Below are positions 9,667 to 20,800 of a DNA stretch of 64,000 nucleotides, piece after piece. Below the pieces are notes generated by a model. The model did no database searches and had not been told where the DNA came from. It worked only from the letters and a program-made list of their open reading frames with translations. The position numbers and the translations under genes were made by a program. How positions within the stretch are numbered: position 1 is the first letter of the stretch; each line of letters opens with the position of its first letter. Origin of the DNA: Branchiostoma floridae (taxonomy: Eukaryota > Chordata > Leptocardii > Amphioxiformes > Branchiostomatidae); assembly GCF_000003815.2 (NCBI RefSeq), contig NC_049979.1, positions 24,339,752 to 24,403,751 of the forward strand, given 5' to 3'.

Positions 9667-9752
9667 GTGAATTTGTCGTTTTTATGCTTCGTTATTAAAG
9701 TTTACCAGCCCAGCACAGTCTCTAGTCCGTCATTGGGAGCGTGCAGATAATT
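9667..9752 (+). repeat. Split direct repeat B2 (right end) of the 4.6-9.8 kb element
   Basis: Copy of B1 separated from A2 by a 20-bp CCCA-repeat linker (9647-9666). The element ends at GATAATT followed by AGCTGG flank. There is no target-site duplication, as expected for recombinase-mediated integration. Confidence 0.85.
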
Positions 9753-10011
9753 AGCTGGTGTTAGCGGGAGGTTTTGGCCCAAAGGCGTAGATACTTTAGA
9801 GGTCAGACAACGCTACTATGTGAGTTTTCCATGGACTAAACCTCAGGTAGGTGACTTTTGACAGTCTGACAGACATTTGTTTTCTGTATGTTTGGATAGG
9901 ACGGCTTCATCAGAGCTATCAACTGATTAAGAGTAGAGTTCGGTAGGCAGGAGTCTCGCTCCAGTTGAAACCGCTCCTCATTCTATTCGATCAGCATACA
10001 GATATGGTTGG
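9753..10011. other. Unassigned spacer right of the retrotransposon
   Basis: Nothing gene-like or repeated was recognised here. Confidence 0.4.
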
Positions 10012-10372
10012 TTTTTGACGACGCCTCAGGGGAGTCGTCAAGTGGTATATATTGCATTCCGTCTGCAAAAATTCTAGGAATTGCACAGGCATTTTTCCAA
10101 GAATTCTAGTACTCCACAGTATGCTTGGTATGCAAGTCCCCCCTTCCCCTAAATCTGTTCCAGATGTTTCTCTGGTATGCAATGGTGGAATGTAGGTCAC
10201 ACGGGGATAGTACATTTCTGGCTGTAGGTTTATGTTACAGGTGGGCTAGTATATTGTGCCAGGTATAGTGCGACAGGGAAGTTCCAGTCTATTTCTGATT
10301 TGAGCTGTATTGTTGTACCCTCAATCGTCGTCATGGCGAGCCAATAATACATTTTTATTGCCAGTCTTGTTG
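10012..10372 (+). repeat. Left arm of a long inverted-repeat pair
   Basis: It starts TTTTTGACGACGCCTCAGGG and its terminus is itself a small palindrome (GACGAC...GTCGTC). The whole segment is inverted at 12174-12757. It lies on the far side of exon 2 of DHRS11 copy C. Confidence 0.8.
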
Positions 10373-11284
10373 TGGTTTGTCCATATAGTTAAACATGATG
10401 GGATGGAACTAATTCTGTCCGGTCTCCAAACTCACTGTCAGCACGGCCAAAGGCGAGGAAGCAGCCTTGTTTCGACCGTTCATCGCCGGTGATCTCGCGA
10501 AACGTTAACTTGGCGCGCCGTTATTCGGTAACTGAAACTAATAAAACTAAATATCATCAATGATTCTGCTTCTACTACAATGTACTACAAGAACCCAAGT
10601 TACTCTGAATAAGCATCTGGATTTCAATATGGTTTCAATGACGCTAAGCTTCCAAATCGGTTTTGATTACGCAATCTCAAGTACAGTAATTGGCTTTATA
10701 TGAAATGTGTAAGAATGGTATATAGGAAAAGTTAGGGATTTTTCTTAAAGACTTGCAAATATGTAAGACCACTTGTTAGAAACAGTCTATGCCATTGAAC
10801 ACACACAACTCTAGAAACCATGTGGGGGGAACTTTGATGATCAGTTTATTAGTTATGTTGCAAAAACAACTGCACAAAACAAAACAAAACAAACCTACTG
10901 TCCTCTAATCTCCAAGCAGATCTTGCGGNAACCTGCATTGACGTATGCAGGCTTTTTGTGTACATGTATACAACTGTTCACTTTAATTCTTTTCACAGTG
11001 TGCTTGGAGCTTATGTTAAGTTGGCTTCAAGGTAGAAGCCTTTAACTTTAAGAAGTAATGAAGACAGAAGCAGAAGCATTAGAAATAATTAATAAGTCAT
11101 TTCTTAATCAGACTGACATCAAACCTTTATCCGCTTTACGTCATAAATGAATGAATGAATGAGCTTGCTTTTTGGGGTTCTAGGTTCAAACAAACTGGAC
11201 ACAAAACTAAAATTTACGGAGGTGAGGTGAGAGCAATTACCAGTTATGTAATAAAGGGAGAGAGAATACAGACATGAGACTCAC
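10373..11284. other. Degraded downstream part of DHRS11 copy C
   Basis: From about 11220 down to about 10960 the minus strand matches intron 2 of copy B (3713-3945). It then diverges before the place where exon 3 would be expected. A single undetermined base lies at 10929. No exon 3 is seen. Confidence 0.6.
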
Positions 11285-13382
11285 ATCTGTCATCGTCCTG
11301 AATCCCTCAAAACTACCAGACAGCAGAGAGCCCTTCGCTGCCAGTCCGGCGTTGTTGATACAGACGTCCACGCCACCATGTTCCACCTCGATGTTGTCAA
11401 ACATGGCTCTGATCTCAGCTTCCACTGTCAGGTCACACTGGACAGGATACAGCTGTCCTGCAGCACCTGCCTGCTGCAGCTCAGCTGCAGTTTCCTGCAG
11501 GTATTAAAAACAGATGCAGTGAGTGCTGGTAAGGGCAGCAACCCTCTCTCTAGCCTTGCAAGATCATGCTACAATGCTCAATGTCTTATGCAGCATAATG
11601 AAAGAGCTCTGAGTGAAAGGTCACAAGTTCCAAGTGTAATGGCCATGACCTTTGACATAAACACCCCTAAACATTTCACAAGTTGCAAAAGCAAAGTCTA
11701 CTTGCCCAGGATTTATATTTGCATAATTGTATGAACATATGTTTTTTAATCTTTTTACGTGGGCATGCCATGGTGTATGTTTTGGCCACCTAGCAGCTTG
11801 CTCTGCATGGAACTGCAGGGGTGTTTTTGTTAGAATTTCCCTGGGAAAATATTACAGAACAAAGGAAAGATGGATAACCATGATTATTTAGTATGCAGGT
11901 AGCTTAGACATAGATGCACATAATGAATTGCAAGTTATGCAAATCAGCAATTAATGTGCATACTTGATAAAAAAATCCATATTTGCAGTGTTTTCCATTA
12001 TAGGACTCAAATGCATGTAAAATAATATAGTTTGTAACATTATGAATAATACAAATGGGTGTAATTTGCATAATCAATGCAAAAAGTGCCATGATACGAA
12101 GTGGTTTAAGTAATGGTGAAAGGTGTACATAACCAAGCACAGATTATGTAGATTTGGAAGTCATTTGCATAATCAACAAGACTGGCAATAAAAATGTATT
12201 ATTGCCATGACGACGATTGAGGGTACAACAATACAGCTCAAATCAGAAATAGACTGGAACTTCCCTGTCGCACTATCCCTGGCACAATATACTAGCCCAC
12301 CTGTAACATAAACCTACAGCCAGCAGAAATGTACTATCCCCGGTACAGCACAATGGTCTGCCAGTGACCTAAACCAAGGAGGTTGAAAGACCTCCTTGCC
12401 TAAACCTACAGCTGAGCACTACAGAAGTATTTCCTGTCTGCCTGTGGCGTATGGCTTGAACAAGCTCTAGAAAAGAAAATGTATCCTTCATAACATAACA
12501 TAAAAACCAAGACAACGTGATCCATTGTGCAGAGTTCCCTGTCTAGTTTCAAAGGACAAATTCCTCCAGGGAGCAAGTGTGACCTACATTCCACCATTGC
12601 ATACCAGAGATACATCTGGAACAGATTGGGGGGGGGGGGGAGGGCTTGCATACCCAGCATACTGCATTCCTGTGGAAATGCCTGTGCAATTCCTAGAATT
12701 TTTGCAGACTGAATGCAAAATATACCACTTGACGACTCCCCTGAGGCGTCGTCAAAATATTTCATAGCGTTAGAGATATGAGGTCTCCGAACTCTTGTTT
12801 TGCATTAATTTCAAAGTAAATTTGAAATCTTATACTATTATAAAGAAAAAGAGGGGCAAGAAGAAAACTACCAGTAATTGCAACTCATTCTAGATCTACA
12901 TCATGATGCGTATTTAATAAATCAAGGTTAAAACCTTGGTCTTATTAACTTTCAAGAAGTCCCAACAAGGAAGTTACAGTCTGTGTACAGAGCACTGTAT
13001 CATACAGGCACTACAGCTAAATTAAACGCTTAGTAACGTTTCTGTGTGCAAAAGGCACCATGTTTGATAACCGTAATCTGAAGGTAGTTTCCTCCGTGGC
13101 ATTAGACATTTACATAAGCTGGGGAAGGAGTTTAGCCGGCAGAGGAGTAAAATTGGCCACGGAGGAATCTGCTTGGAGATTATGATAACGGCGAACTTTG
13201 GACCCTCGTTACAGTTCATGATCAATCGAGTGATCCCCATGTTAACTGACCCGTATCTTGTCCACGTCCCGAGCACACCCCACCACCTTCATGCCATGCT
13301 GGACCAGTGCACGGGCTGTGGCGTTCCCGATCCCCACAGATGCGCCGGTCACCAGCGCTACACGGCCGACCCAACGCTCCAT
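11285..13382 (-). pseudogene. DHRS11: DHRS11-like short-chain dehydrogenase, copy C, exons 1-2 only
   Basis: Exon 1 is 13382-13251 (132 bp, MERW start, donor GTCAGT) and exon 2 is 11494-11285 (210 bp, acceptor CTGCAG, donor GTGAGT). Both have exactly the copy B lengths and keep frame for 114 residues, with TGASVGIG and the INNAG motif intact. No in-frame stop is seen. Exon 3 is absent where homology to copy B intron 2 fades near 10960, so the copy lacks the catalytic Ser/Tyr/Lys region. Intron 1 (1756 bp) carries one arm of an inverted-repeat pair and the other arm lies beyond exon 2. I call it truncated; a mis-assembly could produce the same picture. Confidence 0.75.
12174..12757 (-). repeat. 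Right arm of the long inverted-repeat pair
   Basis: Reverse complement of 10012-10372 with about 220 extra bases. Matches include CAACAAGACTGGCAATAAAA at the inner edge and CTGAGGCGTCGTCAAAA at the outer edge. It lies in intron 1 of DHRS11 copy C. Confidence 0.8.
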
Positions 13383-13610
13383 ATCCTGATATCCGTAAGA
13401 CCAAGCGCACTCGTGACCTAGGTGCTGACCTCACAACAGCGACATCTGGCAGTTTCGAAAAATACGGCAACAATGGGAACGTCTGGTTGACGTGCGAACA
13501 CCTGTAACATGTGTAGTGTGTCGCTTTGACTTTACCGGGAAAATACCGGCAAACATTATAACTAATTATAAGAACACAACACTTAAATGATTTATGTCCA
13601 CTGGTATATG

Positions 13611-13820
13611 ACGCTGGATCACCTTTATCCGCCGGTAACCTATATTCGGTTTGTTTAAAAGCAGGATATTTTGGGAAATCACTTCGACGGATGGTAGTTT
13701 CAAACTGCAATATTTTGAAGATATTGCAACTTGAAACCACCGTTTGTCGACTTGATGTTCCTAAATATCCTGACTTTTTTTAGACAACAGATAAAGGTTA
13801 CCCAACGAATAAAGGTGAAG
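13611..13820. mobile_element. MITE, TTCACCTTTATCCG family, copy 1
   Basis: The left end TCACCTTTATCCGCCGGTAACC and right end GGTTACCCAACGAATAAAGGTGA are imperfect inverted repeats. Interior arms GGTAGTTTCAAACTGCAATATT and AATATTGCAACTTGAAACCACC (each within a longer imperfect match) make nearly the whole element a foldback. Other copies are at 36421-36640 and 63174-63385. Confidence 0.75.
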
Positions 13821-14030
13821 TATAATTATTTCTATATATATTTATATCATGAATACATTATGCGAATGATTTATATCGTCTACCCCTGGCAAAGTAAACA
13901 TGTAACGTTACTCCCCATACCAAATCTTAGGTCGAATGATTTGTATACGTTAACAGCATATGTTCAATGGTCTCTAGATTTGTACGAAAAGTATCTTTTA
14001 AATCGTGTCCTTTTAAAGATACATGTGTAG

Positions 14031-14284
14031 TAGCTGAAGCAACTAGGCTCTGGAAAACGTATTTACTTGTTGTGTTTGTGGAGTGCTTAGGGGTTTTTGA
14101 AGACAGCTATCCCCGCGGCCCAGTAGGCAAGACTTCAGGGAAGCCAGGGACATGCAGAAAACTGGAGGAAAAGGGTATCTCCATGCGGCAGATACGAAAA
14201 AACCGTTATTGCTAATGGGGATCTCAACTAGGCAGGAAAACACAAAAGTAAATAACGGTTTTCCAGAGCCTGGTGCCTCAGCTA
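14031..14284. mobile_element. MITE with ~38-bp terminal inverted repeats
   Basis: TAGCTGAAGCAACTAGGCTC at 14031 continues into a 38-bp arm. It is answered at 14247-14284 by the inverted copy ending GGTGCCTCAGCTA. Confidence 0.75.
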
Positions 14285-14870
14285 CATCCATGTATAGGGA
14301 CTTTGGGGGCGGAACCCAATTCCCCCACCCAACAAAAGACACCAGGAAACAACCTTAACAGGAACTGATGAGTCCATGGTAGGGCTGTGTCATTGTGACT
14401 CATGGTGAAGGTGTGTGAAATAGGTCTTCGTGATCTATATCACCCCCCCCCCCTCCCCCACACACACACGAGTTATCGTTTTCAGACGGACAGACAGATA
14501 AACACACACACACACACACGAGGAGGGGGCGCAGCTACTTAAAACATAACCTCCGTTTTTCTACGCAGGTAATTACATGTATAAGATGACCCAAAGTTTC
14601 AAAGCCAGCTGGCAAAAGAAGTGCAAAAACCGTGACCAACATTCATTTTTAGGTACTACGGACTGTCATCATTGTCGGTCATTGGCACGGAACGATCAGC
14701 CACGGTGCAGTATTGCACCTGGTACCTGTTGTTTTTACCTGTTGCACAATGCGTGAACATGAATGAGCCCTGACTCGATTATTCGGGTCACTTCCGCATT
14801 TCGCCGAAACGAACATTGAGTGCTAGCAACCGTCACAAATGAGCAGTTGAACGTCTACACTTCAGACGAC
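14285..14870. other. Upstream region of the Cys-loop receptor gene, with CA-rich low complexity
   Basis: C-run and CA microsatellite tracts occupy 14445-14520. No coding feature was recognised. The promoter of the following gene presumably lies here, but no core element could be assigned. Confidence 0.4.
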
Positions 14871-17800
14871 ATGGCCAACTATTTGTCGAGACACGTCTTG
14901 TTGGTGCTGATTGTTCTGTGGTGGACTAGCTGTGGGCGTGTTGAAGGTGCGTTTGCATCATGTGTTGTTATACTATTACATATAGTGTGATTTGACGTTC
15001 AGCTAATTAGAGAAGTCAAGTTTTGGTGCCTTGTAGCTAGTGTGCCCGGGTGTAAGGCACCCATATTGGTGTGTACGCACGTCTGTTTAGCTTCAAATAC
15101 TGGCGTCGAGGGCTGCAACATAGAAGAGGAGAAAGTACACAAATATGCCTATATCTAAATTAAAGACATATGCCAGGAAGTATATGTGTGACACTTTTAT
15201 TAGTCAAGAGTTGAATGTCGCGTTGGAATTTGTCCGAGAACACTTCCTTTATTTGGGAACCATGGGCGTAAACATTCTAAACATATTCGTCATCCACGAA
15301 TAGGTCAACTTTGTTACCGAATTAACCTAGCTGTTGGACTGAAGGGCCAGATCGTAAAATCGACTATATCTACCGGAGAAGACGTTATGATATCATATCT
15401 AAAGTTGGTTCTCCCGCAAAGGTTACAATTCGGATGTACATGTGCTTGGTACTAGCAAAATTGCTCAGTACGTCCTCACTCTAAGCCGGGTTCACTGTGC
15501 GTAACTATATTCAAGTTCGTATGAGTTCCGTATGGAGTTCTTAGACTCTACCAGGCTCCACAGGTCGCTGAAAAAATAGGAGAACGTGGAGAAATATAGA
15601 CACATAACATGCCAGATGAGTTAGCTGACCGAAGAGTATGGTTTGCAACCAGGTAACCTCGTTGAAATGTTATCTGTCTATACATGTGTATTTGTTCGAT
15701 TCCTAATATTTTTCTAGCGCTGAGCTGTGGAGCCTGGTAGAGGCTAAGACTTCCATACAAATCTTACACGGACCTGGATATAACGTTATACATGTAACAT
15801 TACGCACGTGTGAACCCACATTTAGTGAGTGAGCTGAGCTTGTCTCAGTCACTATGTTTCTGAGCCAGGCAGAAGAGAAGCTGTTCCAGTCTGGAGTGTT
15901 AGTTCAGCGGTCAGAAGTGGTCTCTTGGCCTTGCACTGCGCAAACTCGTTCAAAAATAACACAACTTGTTACCTCAAGAAATGACTGGGCTTTTCTTTGT
16001 ATCCAAGCCAACCATCGGTGCTAAAATATATTTCTGAGTAGACGCAAGTGTTTGGAAAGGTAAATGTTAGATATAACGTTACATGTTGATTAGCAGCTGA
16101 AACACCTTACGTACGTTTCGATGGGTTCTTTGTTCCACAACACAGATCGGCATGCGAAGGTAAACACCACCGACGAAAGTTCGTCTGAGCCATGACACCC
16201 CCCCCCCTCCCCTCCGGCTTCCTAGTTTAAGAATGATGAATTTATTGCAATAAATTTTGTGTAAATGCTTACTGCAAGTAACGTGAAAGGGACGGACAAA
16301 GAATGTAGGACAATATTTTGTTTCATGACGCCTTGCTGACTTTAAAAATGTTGGAAGACTTTTGGCGCCTTCTCTTTTAGGGACCATTACGTCATGTACA
16401 TGTTGCCATAGCGTGAAACGGTCATGGCGGAACAAGTCTTTCCCATAGCGCTAAGCTTCAAGCTGCGTACCGCAAGGTATTGTGTAACGCAAAGGGTGTG
16501 ACGCTTCGGTGCACGGGTTCGGTGCGCATTGTTGTAAATAATTGGAATGGACATTTCAATAACTAGTGTTTGTTTGGCTGAGAGAGATCAAATTAGTTTG
16601 CGCTCAGAATGGGATTAAGTATGACAGCAAGAAGTCACGCACTAAAACATTGCTCGCGGTGGGGGTCACAGACAGTAGGTATACATAGGATTGGGTTGGA
16701 CAATGTTTTTTGGCGTTAACGTTCTATCGCAGCCCCCACCCACAACGCAATGCTTACACATGCAAGTCACGTTACAGAAATTATTATATTTATTGCGATT
16801 TCTGTCTTCTTTTGATAATCTACGTGTATATGTTTGTGAATATGTATTTGATGTAACCTGTGTGTTAGCATAATGGGTCAAAATGTATACTAAGGGTTCT
16901 TCTCCCATCTATTCTCAAAACATGTGACCATGTGACTAGCGTGCACGTACATTCGAAGAATAATTACTTGACAATTGTACATGTTACAATATGTGGCAAC
17001 AACTAGTAAACGACGAGGCTAATCCATCCTATCATAGATAATAGCATAAGAGTTATTATTATTCCTTATGCATTAATAATTCAGTCTCACTTTTGGAAAA
17101 GTACAAATATATTGACCTCTGTATGCGGATATATGAGTTGAACATAACAAAAGTATATTGAAAACATCAGTCTATGTACAAGATAGGGTGAGGTGTGTGT
17201 AGTGGCAAAGGGCCTGTATCAATACCTCTCTCTTTACTGTAACGTCACACATGTCATCACATTGACTTGAGAAGACTGTTCGCGGCTACATGCGCTAACG
17301 GTAAACAGTCTTCAAGCGTGTCCCCCGCTGCAACGTCACGGTTAATTTACAGACACAAGGCGCTGTAGACAGATAACAGAAGGTGCCTGGAGCGATGCTG
17401 TTGTGGAATCCACCTGCTGAGGTATAACCCTGAACTGAACATTCATCGTTCCTTTGTTTAGTTATCCTCATTAGAATGTTTTTATACAAAAACGCACCTG
17501 TAGTTCCAGAGCAAGCTGATAGGGGCCCAAACCTACACAACATTTAACTCGCATCAAAAGCTATCTGTCATAAAAATATGAAGATCATAACCCACGACGT
17601 TCTGCTGCAGTACCAATGTCACACACCAGGGAGGGAGGGGACAAAATCGACCTTGACCTTTGTCTTCGCAAACCCTACCCACATACAAAAATGTTATTTC
17701 AATCCATCCAGGGGTTCAGAAGTTATCCGATCACAAATATCCAGAAACACAACAAGCACACACACACACACACACACACCAAAAAATAACTCCATTTTTC

Positions 17801-20800
17801 CAATGAATACACATGTTCCGAAGACAACTTTTGAACGACAAAACAAACAAAAAAAATTGCTTGTCCAAAATTTGACTGTTCAACTGCATATTTCATTCCA
17901 TTAACACTGACATGCCCCGGAGAGGAGATAGGCGCCGCCAGGGGACTAAAATGCCTATTGATACAGCACAACATGTTGTGCTGCCCCTACGGCTAATTAA
18001 TCAGCCTACGGCTGATTAAAAGGCTATGGGACGAACGAACGAACGAACGAACGAACGAACGAACGAACACTGATTAGTTCATATCTACAGAGAAGCAACA
18101 GATACAAGAGGTGTCGTCCATAGACGTAAAAGCTGCAGCTGGATTTGTGGAATTCCAAACACGCTGACCATGTAGTGCAGAAGCATTGAGTGCCAATGGC
18201 ATAGAAACTTGGCAGCTTATTCACAGCCTGAGTCTGAACAATGTGAATGGTTGTACGTGAACTGGAATAGAGAAGGGGGAAGATGGTCCTGTGCAGTGAA
18301 GCGTGTATCTCTCTCGACATGGCTAAATTTCGCCATACATTCGCAAACTGGCTCAAAGCACCAATATGCGTAATTTGCCGTCTGAAATGGTGAAGTTTTG
18401 TAAATCAATGATATACTAAGTATTCAATTGGAGCCGACGACGTGTATTGTAAAATGTGTGTCGGGAGTGATTGACATCGACTTCTAACAACCACAGCAAT
18501 CAGATATCATCACAGAGCCTGTCACCGTTCATTTCTTTCAAAGAAATACCACGTATTTTTACACACTTATGAAAAATGACGTCAATGCTAATGTGACAAG
18601 TATTAATCGGCTTTGGCAGTCGAATACCAACAAGGAAATATGAGAGAATAACTCTATTCAGTGTTAATCCTTTTTATGCCTTGTGCAAGAGTAAACGACC
18701 GATAGAATTACACGTGCTTTCGACACAAAATACTCCGTAAGCAACTAAACGTTGATGTACAGTTTCATTGAAGCTTAAACTTGGGTATGAGTAGACAATT
18801 TGTGAACAAAACATGAAACCCCAGTGGTGCCTGTTGTAGTTACAGGGTTTAAGAGTTGTGATACCTGCTAAGCTTATAAGCCTAGTTAAAATAAAACCTC
18901 AAAGCATTTTTAAACACTGTCCGCAAGAGACGGATGTTTTCAAGCTTACAAAATGAATTCACTGGATTTCTTGACCCCGTGTATGATGGAACTAAAAACT
19001 ATAACTATAACGTTAACGTTACATGTGAATGGGCTTAGTTGCGCGACAATGGAATATGGCAGAACTATCAAACAACAATACAACAACTTCTGCAGGGCTA
19101 AGTCATCTATCCTGCGTTTAACGTTACAATTGCAAAATACTATCGACAACGTGGTAGTCATGCATAACGTTAAATGATTTGGTATCGCTTTTGAAATGAA
19201 CCATGAAGAAATTGTAGGTGGCTAGGAGTTGGCGTTATAACGTTAACAGAATATGGAAAATATCTGCCTGCTTACAAGCACTTCTCTTTCTATCTTTCTT
19301 TATATACATTACAGAGAAGATATAGAGCCACCAGATTAAACAGAGATATCATGATGTTTAGTGATGAATGAGTTTTTGTATGTACGATTTGGCTGTAGCT
19401 GTCAGTGCATCGTGAGCAATGTGTACATGCACGACAAAATGTCGACAATAACAAATCAGCAAAATCACTTGTCATCATGCAGGGCAAGCTAGATCCAGTG
19501 AAAGACCTCACATGCTACGTCTGTATGAGGACCTGTTCCAGACTAGCGGCTATACTCCTGATGTAAGGCCCGTGCGAGACGTCAGGACCCCCACCAACGT
19601 TACTGTCAACCTGGCGCTGGCTCACATCATAGACATGGTGAGGGAAAATAACTACATGGGGCTTTTAAACTAAGGGGTGTTCCTTGAAGTGGATTGCATT
19701 GATGCCACGACCAACATGCTGTTTGGCTTGTTATTTTATTTGTTAGTTGGGTGGGTAGTTTGTTTGTTTGCGTGCTTGGTAAGTTGCACGGTTTGTTTGT
19801 GTTTGTTTGGTAGGTTGGTTGGATGAGTGTTTGCCTGATTGATTTCTTGTATTGTAAGCTGACCGCACGTGCACGTGGACTCGGTCGTGGAATTTACAAG
19901 TGTTCATTTGCATAACGTCTCTGATTGGTTATCCTCCCAAATTGAGTTAATTGGCCACCTGTTTGTAGCGCGCGGGGACAAGTGTAGCCGCTGTGAATAG
20001 CAACTTTCAAAATATTCCAGTTTGAAACCATAGCTAACTCCGACTTTATTGTCTTTCCTGCTAGGACGAGAAGAACCAGATTCTGACTGCAGATGTCTGG
20101 TTGAGACTGGTGAGTTTGAAGTGTGTCTCTTTACTTATAATAATCTATACCATGTAGTGTCATTCACAAAGTTGATGCCAACCTCCATGCCAACATTTCA
20201 GCAACCTTAAACTCAATTGTAAACTTAAATCTTAATGTAGAAAAGTCTTTACAAGCCACTATTGATGGTTTTTCTTTTTCTTTATGATCCTACAATTGAG
20301 AACAGACGTAACTACATATCAAGAGTAACGTTATATGTTTCACAAACGTTTTACTGTTTCAGAAATGGATTGACGAGTTTCTGAGATGGAATGCGACCGA
20401 GTACGGTGGGATAGAATTGATCACGGTCAAAGCTGTCAAGATTTGGCGACCAGACTTCTTTCTCTACCACAAGTAAGCAAAAAAGAAAACAACAACGTTA
20501 TGGAGGCATCATCAAGCAAATATTACTTTTGGAAACAATTGCTATACATCAAAACTGACACAATTACTGGATGAAGAGACTCTTTTTATACAACCATTAC
20601 CTTGCTCACGGCAATTCTGACTGATTCACATTGCACTGCAGCATAGGTGTCGCTGCTTACTGATGTTGTCCCAAACAGTGATCGTTTATGCGGTGTTTAC
20701 AATGTGGCCTCAAACGTAAAGGATTTTAAAACATGCATAACATCTATCAATTAACAGTAGTAGTGATGCAACAATTTTCATCTACTTTTTAAGATTGCGG

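Larger units (their letters stand above)
4573..9752 (+). mobile_element. Tyrosine-recombinase-type retrotransposon (DIRS order, Ngaro-like) with split direct repeats
   Basis: The order is A1 (4573-4695), coding body, B1 (9440-9525), A2 (9526-9646), a 20-bp linker, B2 (9667-9752). A1 and A2 are near identical, B1 and B2 are near identical, and B1 abuts A2 with no gap. This split-direct-repeat arrangement is characteristic of PAT/Ngaro-like DIRS elements, which move through a circular DNA intermediate using a tyrosine recombinase instead of an integrase. The body carries an ORF1 start with a zinc-knuckle-like motif, a region of repeated PCQEG peptides, and reverse transcriptase plus RNase H. 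The recombinase itself would fall in the N run at 8152-9117 and cannot be confirmed. ORF1 has a frameshift, so this copy looks inactive as assembled. It sits just downstream of DHRS11 copy B exon 3. Confidence 0.85.
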
